Both the position numbers and the translations under genes were made by a program. Below, in pieces: positions 50,152 through 58,896 of a DNA stretch of 61,287 bases (positions are counted from its first letter, which is position 1; each line of letters starts with the position of its first letter). The stretch spans positions 1-61,287 of the forward strand of contig DJVH01000009.1 in assembly GCA_002440825.1 (NCBI GenBank). Reading direction: 5' to 3'. The notes under the pieces were generated by a model. The model worked only from the letters and a program-made list of their open reading frames with translations. It was not told where the DNA came from and did no database searches. The stretch is from Bacteriovoracaceae bacterium UBA6261 (GTDB lineage Bacteria; Bdellovibrionota; Bacteriovoracia; Bacteriovoracales; Bacteriovoracaceae).

Positions 50152-51559
50152 TCGCTTTGAACATCGCGAGCGCTTTTTCTTTCTGAACTTTATAAGACAC
50201 TATCGGAAAGGGATAATTCTTTCCGATCACGCACTTGGCCTGCGCTTGTTCGACCATATCCGTTTCGTGAGGGTAATGAATTTTTTTATTGGAAAATTCT
50301 TTCAGTTCTGGACACCATTCGCGGATAAACTTTCCTTCTTCATCAAACTTTTCGGATTGATTCCACGGATTGAAAATGCGGAAATAGGGTTGAGCATCCA
50401 CACCGGTTGAAGCTGACCATTGCCAACCTCCGTTGTTGGCCGCCATGTCGTAATCGAGAAGCTTTTCTGCAAAATATCTTTCTCCAAACCTCCAGTCGAT
50501 AAGCAGAGTTTTCGTCAGGAAACTCGCAACGACCATGCGAAGCCGGTTATGCATAAAACCTGTTTCATTAAGACATCTCATGGCCGCGTCGACAATGGGA
50601 AATCCCGTCTGACCTTCACACCAGAGCTGAAAATGCTCTTTTTTTCCCGTCCACTTGATTCGATCGTATTCCGTTTTAAAACAATGGTTCTCCACTTTTG
50701 GATAAACATCCAGGATCACCTGATAAAAATCGCGCCAGATAATTTCCGAAAGCCAGGTGAGACTTCCTTCATCGTTACTCTGAACGGCCGTTCTGATCAT
50801 ATCCCTTATGGAAATATTTCCGAACCGGATATAAGGCGAAAGAAGCGAAGTCATATTGAGTGAAGGAATGTCGCGCGCTTCTTTGTAGCGGTTTATGCTT
50901 TTGCTGAAATTTTTTAATCTGCTTCTGGCCGGCGTCGTTCCCCCTGTGATCAGAACCTCAGTCTTGTTAAATCCAGTTTCTTTAAACCAGTCTTTCTGTA
51001 AAAGTGAATGTTGGTTTTTAAATGGCGCCAGTTTTTTTAAAGGACATTTATATTCGGGGACAATGGAATCCTGGGCGCGAAAATGCTCCAGCCATTTATT
51101 TTTGTAAGGTGTAAAAACTTTATAGATTTCTCTTTGTCCTGTGAGAACTTCGTTCTTTTCATAAAAAACGTGATCTTTGAACTGATGGACATCTATGCCA
51201 AGTGCACGCAATTTTTTTTCAACATGCGCATCTCTTTCTTTGGCATAAGGTTCATAATCCCGGTTGAAAAAAACGGCGTCGACCTGAAGTTCCCGGGCCA
51301 GGGCAGGAATTTCAATTTTTGGATCACCGTATTTTACGATGAGACTAGAGCCATGCTCATTGAGTGTTTTTTCCATTTCAAGAAGCGCATCCATAATCAA
51401 TGTGATGCGCTTATCATTTTTGTCGGAGAGTTTATCCAGAATGTTCGTATCAAAAATAAAGACAAGAAAAGTTTCTTCAGCATTCTTCAACGCCATTGAA
51501 AGGGCGTGATGATCGTGAAGCCTTAAATCACGCCTGATCCAGCAAAGGTTTCTTTTCAT
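50144..51559 (-). CDS. phr: Deoxyribodipyrimidine photolyase
   Basis: This 471-residue class I CPD photolyase has the family start LCWIRRDLRLHDHHAL, the FAD-binding helical half with GNISIRDMIRTAV, SEIIWRDFYQVILDVYP, GQTGFPIVDAAMRCLNETGFMHNRLRMVVASFLTKTLLIDWRFGERYFAEKLLDYDMAANNGGWQW and DAQPYFRIFNPW. It repairs UV dimers with blue light using FADH- and an antenna pigment. The start overlaps the epimerase 3' end by 32 bases, and both face the CarH-like regulator, so light control is likely. Confidence 0.96.
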   Translation of the reverse strand: MKRNLCWIRRDLRLHDHHALSMALKNAEETFLVFIFDTNILDKLSDKNDKRITLIMDALLEMEKTLNEHGSSLIVKYGDPKIEIPALARELQVDAVFFNRDYEPYAKERDAHVEKKLRALGIDVHQFKDHVFYEKNEVLTGQREIYKVFTPYKNKWLEHFRAQDSIVPEYKCPLKKLAPFKNQHSLLQKDWFKETGFNKTEVLITGGTTPARSRLKNFSKSINRYKEARDIPSLNMTSLLSPYIRFGNISIRDMIRTAVQSNDEGSLTWLSEIIWRDFYQVILDVYPKVENHCFKTEYDRIKWTGKKEHFQLWCEGQTGFPIVDAAMRCLNETGFMHNRLRMVVASFLTKTLLIDWRFGERYFAEKLLDYDMAANNGGWQWSASTGVDAQPYFRIFNPWNQSEKFDEEGKFIREWCPELKEFSNKKIHYPHETDMVEQAQAKCVIGKNYPFPIVSYKVQKEKALAMFKAIS

Positions 51560-52499
51560 GGTGTCTTCTTTGGTTTTTATGTTCAGTTTTAAAGATGGCG
51601 TTTAAAGCTGAATCAATCGTCGGATATTTAAATTCGAAACCTGCTTCTTCAAGTCTCTTTGAAACAACTGCCTGTGAATCGAGAATGACTGTCGACATTT
51701 CACCAAAGGCAAGCTTTAAAGGAAGTGTCGGCACCGGAATAAATGTGGGACGATTGAGAGCTTCTCCGAGTGCTTTAGTAAAATCAAAATTGCACACCGG
51801 ATGAGGCGAGCAGGCATTATAAATACCATTCATGGATTCATCAGTAGCGGCCTTCATATAGAGAGCGACAATGTCATCCAGATGAATCCAGCTCATCATT
51901 TGATTTCCATCACCAATCGGTCCGCCGAGACCCATTTTAAAAGGTGGCAGCATTTTTTGAAGAGCTCCGCCATTTTCTCCCAGGACCACAGAAGTTCTGA
52001 TAAAAATTTTTCTTTTTGTTTTTGTTAAATGATCGAGTGCATGTTCCCAGTCATGACATAAACGAGCGAGATAAGTATGACCTTCTGATGAGTCTTCATT
52101 GAGTGTTCCCGGAAGATTGACGGGATAAATTCCCACTGCTGAAGCACTGATAAAAAAATCCAAAGGTGCAGATCTCTCACGTTCAATCAGAGCAACAAGA
52201 TTTTTAGTGGCATCAACTCTTGATTCGCGCAATTTTCTTTTTTGATCCGCTGTCCATCTTTTACCACCGATATTTTCACCCATGAGATTAATAACACCGT
52301 TAATTCCCTCCACCGCAGCGGCAGGAGGAGAGGTAAGATTGTCGTGCCACTCAAAGGCATTGACTCTTTGATCAGGAAAGATGGCCTTGGCCTTGTTTGC
52401 ATCTCTTGTCAGGACATTTACTTCGTATCCCGATTCAACAAGCTTCTTTGTTAATTTGCTTCCAATAAATCCAGTTGCACCAGTGATGAGTATTTTCAT
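51528..52499 (-). CDS. TIGR01777-type NAD-dependent epimerase (YfcH/SDR39U1-like)
   Basis: This 323-residue atypical SDR has GATGFIGSKL at the start, NLMGENIGGKRWTADQKRKLRESRVDATKNLV, ISASAVGIYP and ERFxVL-like IRTSVVLGENGGALQKMLPPFKMGLGGPIGDGNQMMSWIHLDDIVAL, all typical of the YfcH family. Its substrate is unknown; homologues often stand beside photolyase and CarH/LitR genes. Ends within the photolyase gene, so both are translated together. Confidence 0.9.
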   Translation of the reverse strand: MKILITGATGFIGSKLTKKLVESGYEVNVLTRDANKAKAIFPDQRVNAFEWHDNLTSPPAAAVEGINGVINLMGENIGGKRWTADQKRKLRESRVDATKNLVALIERERSAPLDFFISASAVGIYPVNLPGTLNEDSSEGHTYLARLCHDWEHALDHLTKTKRKIFIRTSVVLGENGGALQKMLPPFKMGLGGPIGDGNQMMSWIHLDDIVALYMKAATDESMNGIYNACSPHPVCNFDFTKALGEALNRPTFIPVPTLPLKLAFGEMSTVILDSQAVVSKRLEEAGFEFKYPTIDSALNAIFKTEHKNQRRHHEKKPLLDQA

Positions 52500-52509
52500 G
52501 TATCACTCC

Positions 52510-52597
52510 TGTCTAAATTATTCTTCTTAGACTATAACAATCTGACCTGTTTTTACCAATTAGACAGTGCTATGATAGTTTTAGACAATATATAGAC
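52510..52597. promoter_or_regulatory. TTAGAC-repeat operator array between photolyase operon and MerR gene
   Basis: Five similar sites lie in 125 bases: TGTCTAA (52510-52516, inverted), TTAGAC (52527-52532), TTAGACA (52560-52566), TTAGACA (52581-52587) and TATAGAC (52591-52597). The third and fourth are 21 bases apart, two helical turns. The minus-strand -10 candidate TATAGT covers the second site. The array fits a repressor acting on both divergent promoters. Confidence 0.6.
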
Positions 52598-52624
52598 GAA
52601 AATTTTAATAAGGATCAGTTACAA

Positions 52625-53602
52625 GTGGATACGTCTTATACCATCCAGATGGCCTCAAAAATTTCAGGTGTTGGCGTACATACCATTCGCGCCTGGGAAA
52701 AGCGTTATAAGGCCCTGGAGCCACATAGAGACTCATCAGGGCACAGGGTCTATACCAAGAGCGATATAGAAAAATTGATGCTCTTAAGTGAGCTCTGTCT
52801 GCTTGGTTATACGATATCTAAAGTTGCTAAACTATCTATAGAAGATATGAAAGCATTGCTGACTGATCTTGGAAAAAAACCTGAGGCCAGTACTGGGACA
52901 GAGTTCAGTCTGGTTAAAGAAAAAGTTCAGGTTGATTTCAACCAATCCAAGACCATTTTAATGTTTGCCTTGAAAGCCTTCAAACTGGATGTCATCCATC
53001 AGGAGCTGGGAAAAATTAAAGCGGCCCTATCACCTAAAGAAATGGCAATGAATATTTTTCTTCCGCTTACCCTCGAAATCCGCGAACTCGCTGCGCGTGG
53101 AGCGATCTCGGAAGCGCAGGAAAAGGCCGCTCTCCATTTACTTCGATTTCATACAAATCATCTGCTTTATAGGTCTTTCGATTTTACTGAAAGACAGTCG
53201 TTGAATGTCCTCATTTGCGGAATTGAGCAGGAAGGTGATGAAACACTTTCAGTGGTAGCAGGCCTGCTTTGCCAACACTGCAATTTCAACTTGAGTTATC
53301 TCGGAGGAAATGTTTCATTCGAGGCGCTCATTGAAACGCTCAAATCAATCAATCCGGAACTTTTAATTCTCAATGCAGTTTCATCATTAAAAATAGCAGG
53401 CAAAGCGGCCGTTGAGAGCTATCTTGAAAAATTAATTGCCAGAGGATTTGGCGGAGACGTTCTTCTCATCGGCAAGATAGATCTGGACCGCGATAAATTT
53501 CCTGTGAAAAAGTTTTTCTCAGTCCAGAACGCAGAGGCCCTGGATGAATGGCTTTCTAAAAAAAGAAATTCACCGGGCCGCTCAATTACAGATACTTTTT
53601 AA
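52625..53602 (+). CDS. CarH/LitR-like MerR regulator lacking cobalamin ligands
   Basis: This 325-residue protein starts with GTG. It has a MerR winged helix (1-75: VHTIRAWEKRYKALEPHRDSSGHRVYTKSDIEKL), a four-helix domain (about 105-185) and a Rossmann-type B12-like domain (190-300). In CarH, cobalamin is held by Trp and Glu-His in WxxGxxxxxxEH and by a His in GExHELG. Here these read Ala156, Glu166-Lys167 and Glu206 (EGDETLS), so three of four are lost. It may act without B12, as reported for CarA-type proteins, or bind another ligand. It faces the photolyase operon across an operator array. Confidence 0.85.
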   Translation: MDTSYTIQMASKISGVGVHTIRAWEKRYKALEPHRDSSGHRVYTKSDIEKLMLLSELCLLGYTISKVAKLSIEDMKALLTDLGKKPEASTGTEFSLVKEKVQVDFNQSKTILMFALKAFKLDVIHQELGKIKAALSPKEMAMNIFLPLTLEIRELAARGAISEAQEKAALHLLRFHTNHLLYRSFDFTERQSLNVLICGIEQEGDETLSVVAGLLCQHCNFNLSYLGGNVSFEALIETLKSINPELLILNAVSSLKIAGKAAVESYLEKLIARGFGGDVLLIGKIDLDRDKFPVKKFFSVQNAEALDEWLSKKRNSPGRSITDTF

Positions 53603-54068
53603 TTTCTCCAACCAGCTCCAGAGGCTTGTCGTTCGGAGCAAAGCGGGCGACAGGAATTCCATTTTTATCAACCAGGAATTTTGTGAAATTCCACTTGATG
53701 GCCTTCGTCCATAAAACACCCTTCACTGACTCTTTTAAAAATTTGTAAAGCGGTTCCTCATTACTTCCGTTGACATCAACTTTTGCAAAGAGTGGAAAAG
53801 TCACATTGTACGTCAGCGAGCAGAAGTTTTTAATTTCTTCCGGGTTCCCTGGTTCCTGGCTTCCAAATTGGTTGCAGGGAAAAGCGAGTATTTCCAAACC
53901 CTGGTCTTTGTAATTGCGATAAATGTCTTCGAGTTCAGTGTACTGAGGAGTAAAACCGCATTTAGAGGCCACATTGACTATCAGAAGCGTTTTTCCCTTG
54001 TAATCTGAAAGGGGAACAAGCGCGCCATCGATGGTCTTCACTTTATAATCATAAATAGTCTGAGACAT
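53586..54068 (-). CDS. Glutathione peroxidase family protein
   Basis: This 160-residue thioredoxin-fold protein has the Cys-type GPx catalytic tetrad: Cys37 (NVASKCGFTPQYTELE), Gln67 (FPCNQFGSQEPG), Trp126 and Asn127 (WNFTKFLVDKNG). It lacks Sec. It likely reduces peroxides with thioredoxin or glutathione in the cytosol, since no signal peptide is present. Its final codons overlap the CarH-like gene end by 17 bases in a converging arrangement. Confidence 0.94.
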   Translation of the reverse strand: MSQTIYDYKVKTIDGALVPLSDYKGKTLLIVNVASKCGFTPQYTELEDIYRNYKDQGLEILAFPCNQFGSQEPGNPEEIKNFCSLTYNVTFPLFAKVDVNGSNEEPLYKFLKESVKGVLWTKAIKWNFTKFLVDKNGIPVARFAPNDKPLELVGEIKKYL

Positions 54069-54162
54069 GTTTTTCTCCTTTTTCCTTTAAAAAATCATAG
54101 GCCAAGAATATGATAGAACAAAGACGAATTTAAGTTTCCAAATATTAGACAGAGGATAAAGA

Positions 54163-54876
54163 ATGAATGCTATCTCAGTCGCCAATGTCAGAAAAACTTA
54201 TGGCCCTGATTTCTCCTTACATGATGTCAATTTGACTGTTGAGAGCGGCAAAATCTTTGCGCTCCTGGGACCCAATGGGGCCGGAAAAACGACTCTGGTT
54301 AAACTCATGCTTTCATTAATGTCGGCCGATGACGGAACTGTTGAGATCAACGGAATTAATTCCGAGAATCCACAATCACGACAAGGCGTCGCTTTTATAC
54401 CTGAGAAATTCAGTTTTTTTCCTTTCTATACAGTAAGAGGCGTTCTGGAATTCTTTGGCAATATGAAAGGCCTCACCGGTGACAATCTTAAATCTCAAGT
54501 TCAGTCCGCGATGGAAGAGCTTGGCATTGCCGATTTAGCTCACCGAAAGCTGCAAAGCTTGTCTAAAGGTCAGGTTCAGCGCACCGGGCTTGCCAGTTTG
54601 CTCATTGGTGAAAATAAACTGCTTATATTGGATGAACCCTTTTCCGGCCTTGATCCCATCGGTATGCGCGATCTGAAAGATATATTGAAAAAACAAAAGG
54701 CCCAGGGAAAAACCATTTTTCTGAATTCACATATTCTTTCTGAAATGGAGATCCTGTGTGACGATGTGGCGATTTTAAACAGAGGCGAACTTCTCTTTTC
54801 AGGGAGTGTCGAAAGCATCATCAAAAGTGGAAAAAATCTGGAAGATTTTTTCTACGAACAGGTCTCTAAAAACTAG
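54163..54876 (+). CDS. ABC transporter ATPase
   Basis: This 237-residue protein is a complete ABC-2-type nucleotide-binding subunit: Walker A GPNGAGKTTLVKL, signature LSKGQVQRTGLASLL, Walker B LLILDEPFSGLDPIG, and the His switch LNSHILSEME. Gene order (ATPase, then membrane subunit 12 bases on) suggests an exporter of the CcmA/NatA/DrrA type. Substrate unknown. Confidence 0.93.
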   Translation: MNAISVANVRKTYGPDFSLHDVNLTVESGKIFALLGPNGAGKTTLVKLMLSLMSADDGTVEINGINSENPQSRQGVAFIPEKFSFFPFYTVRGVLEFFGNMKGLTGDNLKSQVQSAMEELGIADLAHRKLQSLSKGQVQRTGLASLLIGENKLLILDEPFSGLDPIGMRDLKDILKKQKAQGKTIFLNSHILSEMEILCDDVAILNRGELLFSGSVESIIKSGKNLEDFFYEQVSKN

Positions 54877-54888
54877 AGTGGAGTGACT

Positions 54889-55707
54889 ATGAATAAAACA
54901 GCGCAATTTCAGGCGATGATTAAAGATACAATTTTAAAAGAACTCAGAAGCAAGACTTTGCTTTTTATTTTTATTGCGACCACGGCAATGATCGTGCTGG
55001 CTCATTCTTTACTCAAAGTTTTTCTCGCTAATCCTGATCCCGCCGGACAAATTCTGATCAATGGGACAAATAGTCTCAGTTATATGTTCATGTTTATCAA
55101 TTTCTGGAATATTTTTGTGGCGGCCATTTTCGGTATCAGCGCAGTCAGATCTGATTTCCGTGAAAAAATCATTTACCAGTATCTCACATTTCCCATCACC
55201 AGAACGCAATACATGTTTGCGAGAATTGCCGGTGCCTGGCTTCTTGTTTTTGGCTACTATCTGTACGCTTATATTCTTTCAACAATTCTTTTTTCAGTTG
55301 CCACTCATTCGTTTGTCTTTACTTTGAATCATCTTCTTTCAATTTTCATTACCGGTGTTTATATTTTTATTGTGATTTTTATTTCTTTTTTCTTTTCTCT
55401 CTTTATGGGGAAAATGCAGTCTTTTCTTCTGGTTTTTTTCACAGTGATGGCCATTAATATTTCAAATGAATCCTTCAAGCAGCTCGCACCGGGCGATTAT
55501 TTCAAAGACCTGGGCGTGTTCAAAATTATTGGTTTAATTTCTTATTTTTGTCTACCTAGAATCAAATACGTTTCAGAGCTGGCCAACGCCGTCATGTTTA
55601 AAGAAGAATTTAAAATGAATTATGGATTTGAGGCCCTGCACTTGTTTGTCACGACGACCATTCTTATCATCGTCGCTGATCACTTACTTAAGAAAAAAGA
55701 TTTCTAG
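54889..55707 (+). CDS. ABC-2 type exporter permease
   Basis: This 272-residue protein has six membrane helices in the ABC-2 layout, with a first helix at about 20-45, long periplasmic loop after it (NPDPAGQILINGTNSLSYM), and the FGISAVRSDFREKIIYQYLTFPITRTQYMFARIAGAWLLVFGYYLYAY region typical of the NatB/YhfI group. The ATG at 54889 was chosen; GTG 54883 is an alternative but lacks spacing. With the ATPase it should form a homodimeric exporter. Confidence 0.85.
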   Translation: MNKTAQFQAMIKDTILKELRSKTLLFIFIATTAMIVLAHSLLKVFLANPDPAGQILINGTNSLSYMFMFINFWNIFVAAIFGISAVRSDFREKIIYQYLTFPITRTQYMFARIAGAWLLVFGYYLYAYILSTILFSVATHSFVFTLNHLLSIFITGVYIFIVIFISFFFSLFMGKMQSFLLVFFTVMAINISNESFKQLAPGDYFKDLGVFKIIGLISYFCLPRIKYVSELANAVMFKEEFKMNYGFEALHLFVTTTILIIVADHLLKKKDF

Positions 55708-56727
55708 AAGTTTTGTTTTCACAAGGCCGGCCTCTTCGCGCTGGCCTTCCGGATTAAAATGCCCGTCGGGAAAAGTCAATTCGGCCACATTTTTTGTGGC
55801 GCCTTTTAAAATGTGAACTTCAATTTTAAGTTTTGTCAGTTCCATTTTTAATTTTTCAGAAAATTCTTTATTGGTCTGATCATCAGAAAAACCTGGATTC
55901 AAGAGAACGGCAAATCGCCCGGCAGGAAAGCGCTGAAGATAAGTGGCTTTCATTTTTTCAAATATTTTTGCCACCAGGTGCAGGTGAGCTTGACCGATGC
56001 GCGGAAGGGATGGAAAGAGCCAGTTGAGCAAATCGGATCCGGCCATCCATTGATAAATTTTTGTTAAAGAACGGTTTTTGAAAGGCCCGTGATAAATTAA
56101 TTCATCTTTGTCGTCCAGAGAATACCAGGGGCTCATTCCTTGATCCCAGCCGGAATAATTTTTACCGCCAATCACTCTCTCAATCATGTGCGCTGGAAAA
56201 AAATGATAAAGAAACAATCCCTGCGCTTCGCTAACTGTGGCAAGAGCAGAGGTGTGTTCCATCAGCGAAAGAGTGTTGTGAGGGCCCCCGCCCCTGTGTC
56301 CAAAATTATAAAGATGCACATCCTTGACGGCGGGTTTTAGAAAAGCAAAGAGTGTTTCACTATCTTTGCATCCCTCGCCGAAAACGTTGGAATCGCCGGA
56401 AATAATTAAATGCCGGCTTCCCCTTTGCGACTGTAAAGTGCGAAGCCCAAAATCGCCGATGGTATAACTCGCGTGAAAAAGAAATTTATTTTTTATGGAT
56501 TTCTCATGAAAGACCAGGGAGTGAGGAGGATAGACCGGACCGATCTTTTCATTTAATTGATCATGGACCGTTTTCTGATAGTCTTCTGATGTTTCTATTC
56601 TTGTTTTTTCTGTGATGGAAAGCTGGTTGCTGACATAAGTTCTTTCGCTTTCAAGAATTTTTCCTGCCACGCAAATGTTCGATTGAAATGAGACAAGGAG
56701 TGCGAGAAAAATTAACATAATATTCAT
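55684..56727 (-). CDS. SGNH/GDSL-type hydrolase-like secreted protein
   Basis: This 347-residue protein has a signal peptide (to about CVAG). An SGNH-like core starts near 105 with IISGDSNVFGEG (Ser113 in GDS) and continues with YNFGHRGGGPHNTLSLM. It ends with FPDGHFNPEGQ, supplying D321 and H323 of the triad. Such enzymes often add or remove acyl groups from carbohydrates. It faces the carbamoyltransferase gene with 32 bases between start codons, where SGNH proteins are often found beside SxtJ/DUF5989 genes. Its end overlaps the permease gene by 24 bases. Confidence 0.75.
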   Translation of the reverse strand: MNIMLIFLALLVSFQSNICVAGKILESERTYVSNQLSITEKTRIETSEDYQKTVHDQLNEKIGPVYPPHSLVFHEKSIKNKFLFHASYTIGDFGLRTLQSQRGSRHLIISGDSNVFGEGCKDSETLFAFLKPAVKDVHLYNFGHRGGGPHNTLSLMEHTSALATVSEAQGLFLYHFFPAHMIERVIGGKNYSGWDQGMSPWYSLDDKDELIYHGPFKNRSLTKIYQWMAGSDLLNWLFPSLPRIGQAHLHLVAKIFEKMKATYLQRFPAGRFAVLLNPGFSDDQTNKEFSEKLKMELTKLKIEVHILKGATKNVAELTFPDGHFNPEGQREEAGLVKTKLLEIFFLK

Positions 56728-56759
56728 TTGTGTTATAGTATAACAAACACATTTGGGAA
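56728..56759. promoter_or_regulatory. Very compact divergent promoter with a palindrome
   Basis: Only 32 bases separate the two start codons. GTTATAGTATAAC (56732-56744) is a perfect inverted repeat and can supply -10 elements to both sides (TATAGT rightward, TATACT leftward). On the left side the start codon would fall within about 10 bases of the -10 hexamer, close to a leaderless transcript. Confidence 0.5.
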
Positions 56760-58532
56760 ATGAATATGGTTATTCTGGGGCTCTCCGCCTTTTATCACGA
56801 CAGCGCTGCCGCACTTCTGGTTGACGGCAGAATCGTTGCTGCCGCTGAGGAAGAACGTTTCAGCCGCAAGAAGCACGATCAAGCTTTTCCTATGCAGTCG
56901 ATTGAGTACTGCCTGAAAGAAGGAAAAATCAGGCTTGATGAAATTGATGCCATCGTTTTTTATGACAAGCCTTTATTGAAGTTCGACCGTCTTCTTGAAA
57001 CTTATTTTGAAAGCGCACCGCGAGGTTTATCTTCGTTTCTCCAGGCCATGCCGTTATGGATTAAAGAAAAAATTTATTTTAAAAAAATCCTTCGCGATTC
57101 TTTTAAAAAATTTCCCGGAAAACTTCCTCCCATTTATTTCAGTGAACATCATCTCTCACATGCAGCCTCGGCCTTTTATGCTTCTCCTTATAATGATGCG
57201 GCCATTTTGTGCATTGATGGAGTTGGAGAATGGGCCACAACCAGTGGTTGGCAGGGATTTTCAAATGAAATAAGGCCATTGTTTGAAATTCAGTTTCCAC
57301 ATTCGCTGGGATTATTTTATTCTGCCTTCACGGCTTATCTCGGCTTTAAAGTGAATTCAGGCGAATATAAAATGATGGGACTTGCTCCCTATGGCAAACC
57401 TGAATATACCGAATTGCTTTTAAGAGAATGCATTCATTTCAATGCAGATGGAAGTTATCAGCTGAACCTGGAGTATTTTAATTTTGTCGGAACAAAACAA
57501 ATGTTCAGCAAAAAACTTCCAGAGCTTTTCCAACGGGCCCCTCGCACTGAAAATGAACCATTGACGGATTTTCATAAAAATTTAGCGGCCTCTGTTCAAA
57601 AAGTTACCGAGATGGGAGTGATGAATCTCGCCCGGCAAATGAAAATGCTGACCAATCAAGATGCAATCACGCTCGCTGGCGGAGTCGCGCTCAACTGTGT
57701 GGCGAATGCTGTTTTGAAAGAGAGTGGTCTTTTTAAAAATGTTTGGGTTCAACCGGCCTCAGGTGATTCCGGCGGGGCGATGGGCGCTGCTCTTGCCTGG
57801 TATTATCTCGAGCACAAAGGCAAAAGAATTGTAGAACCTGACTGGCAGAAAGGCTCACTTTTAGGACCTGCATTTGAACCGTATTTTATCAAAATGTATC
57901 TGGAAGAAATGGGAGTTCAGTTTACTGAATATCAAAATGAAAATGATATCAATGACGTGATCAGTGATGAATTGATCAAGGGATCGGTCATTGGCCTTTT
58001 TCGGGGAAAGATGGAATTTGGTCCAAGGGCGCTGGGATGCCGTTCCATCATTGGTGATCCGCGTTTTCCCAACATGCAGTCGACGATGAATTTGAAAATT
58101 AAAAAGCGCGAATCCTTTCGTCCGTTTGCTCCAGCTGTTTTAAAAGAAGAAGTGAGCAAACATTTTTTCTGGAACGATCGGGTGCCTGCGCCCTATATGC
58201 TTTTTACCACTCAGGTGAGAGAGCCAAAAGCGTTTCCGGCGACAACACATGTCGATGGGTCTGCGAGACTGCAGGTGGTGGATGAGTCCATTCATCCGCG
58301 CTTTCATAAATTGATAAAAACTTTTTTTGAAAAATCAGGATGTCCAGTCATCATAAATACGTCGTTTAATGTGAGAGGCGAACCGATTGTTTGCCGCCCC
58401 AGCGAAGCGTTGAACTGTTTTATGACAACAGATATGGATGTTCTTGTGCTGGAAAATTTTCTTTTAAAGAAAAGTGATCAGCCGGGAATTGTTTTAAAAC
58501 GTGACTGGAAGAATGCGTATGCAAGAGATTAA
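56760..58532 (+). CDS. NodU/HypF-like carbamoyltransferase
   Basis: This 590-residue protein has the NodU/TobZ layout: an N-terminal Kae1-like ATPase lobe (VILGLSAFYHDSAAALLVDGRIVAAAEEERFSRKKHD, FSEHHLSHAASAFYASPYNDAAILCIDGVGEW, LAGGVALNCVANAV, SGDSGGAMGAALAW) and a C-terminal carbamoyltransferase domain from about 400 (GLFRGKMEFGPRALGCRSIIGDPR). It would transfer carbamoyl phosphate-derived groups to hydroxyls of sugars or secondary metabolites. It is followed, in a 14-base overlap, by the SxtJ-like membrane protein. The target is probably a surface glycan or lipid. Confidence 0.93.
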   Translation: MNMVILGLSAFYHDSAAALLVDGRIVAAAEEERFSRKKHDQAFPMQSIEYCLKEGKIRLDEIDAIVFYDKPLLKFDRLLETYFESAPRGLSSFLQAMPLWIKEKIYFKKILRDSFKKFPGKLPPIYFSEHHLSHAASAFYASPYNDAAILCIDGVGEWATTSGWQGFSNEIRPLFEIQFPHSLGLFYSAFTAYLGFKVNSGEYKMMGLAPYGKPEYTELLLRECIHFNADGSYQLNLEYFNFVGTKQMFSKKLPELFQRAPRTENEPLTDFHKNLAASVQKVTEMGVMNLARQMKMLTNQDAITLAGGVALNCVANAVLKESGLFKNVWVQPASGDSGGAMGAALAWYYLEHKGKRIVEPDWQKGSLLGPAFEPYFIKMYLEEMGVQFTEYQNENDINDVISDELIKGSVIGLFRGKMEFGPRALGCRSIIGDPRFPNMQSTMNLKIKKRESFRPFAPAVLKEEVSKHFFWNDRVPAPYMLFTTQVREPKAFPATTHVDGSARLQVVDESIHPRFHKLIKTFFEKSGCPVIINTSFNVRGEPIVCRPSEALNCFMTTDMDVLVLENFLLKKSDQPGIVLKRDWKNAYARD

Positions 58533-58896
58533 ATCGTTGAGACATTTCGGTCTTATAATGGCGGCTTGTTTTGGAGTGCTGGGAATAGCGATTCCACTTT
58601 ATAAAGTCCAGATCATTAATCCGTTATTTACAGCACTGGCCGGCCTGTTTTTGCTTCTGGCCGTGCTGGCCCCTGCTTCACTTAAAAAATTCAGGGAGTG
58701 GTGGATGCTTTTGGGTGAAATCCTCGGCGCCATTAATTCCCGTATCCTTTTTACTTTTCTGTATTTTACTTTGTTTACGTTCATTCATTACATCTTTCGT
58801 CTTTTGAAACGCGATCGTTTCAAACGCAGATGGAAAGCCTACAGTTCAACCTATGTAGAAAAAAGTCAGCTTTCGAATTTTTCGGATCCTTTTTAA
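58519..58896 (+). CDS. SxtJ-family membrane protein
   Basis: This 125-residue protein starts at ATG 58519 (GGAAG 7 bases before it). Two to three hydrophobic segments (about 8-28, 30-53 and 72-95) precede a basic cytosolic tail (LLKRDRFKRRWKAYSSTYVE). The pattern, with LRHFGLIMAACFGVLG and PASLKKFREWWMLLGEILGAINSRI, matches the SxtJ-like proteins found next to NodU-type carbamoyltransferases. It overlaps the carbamoyltransferase gene by 14 bases, so translation is coupled. Exact role in the complex is unknown. Confidence 0.85.
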   Translation: MQEIKSLRHFGLIMAACFGVLGIAIPLYKVQIINPLFTALAGLFLLLAVLAPASLKKFREWWMLLGEILGAINSRILFTFLYFTLFTFIHYIFRLLKRDRFKRRWKAYSSTYVEKSQLSNFSDPF

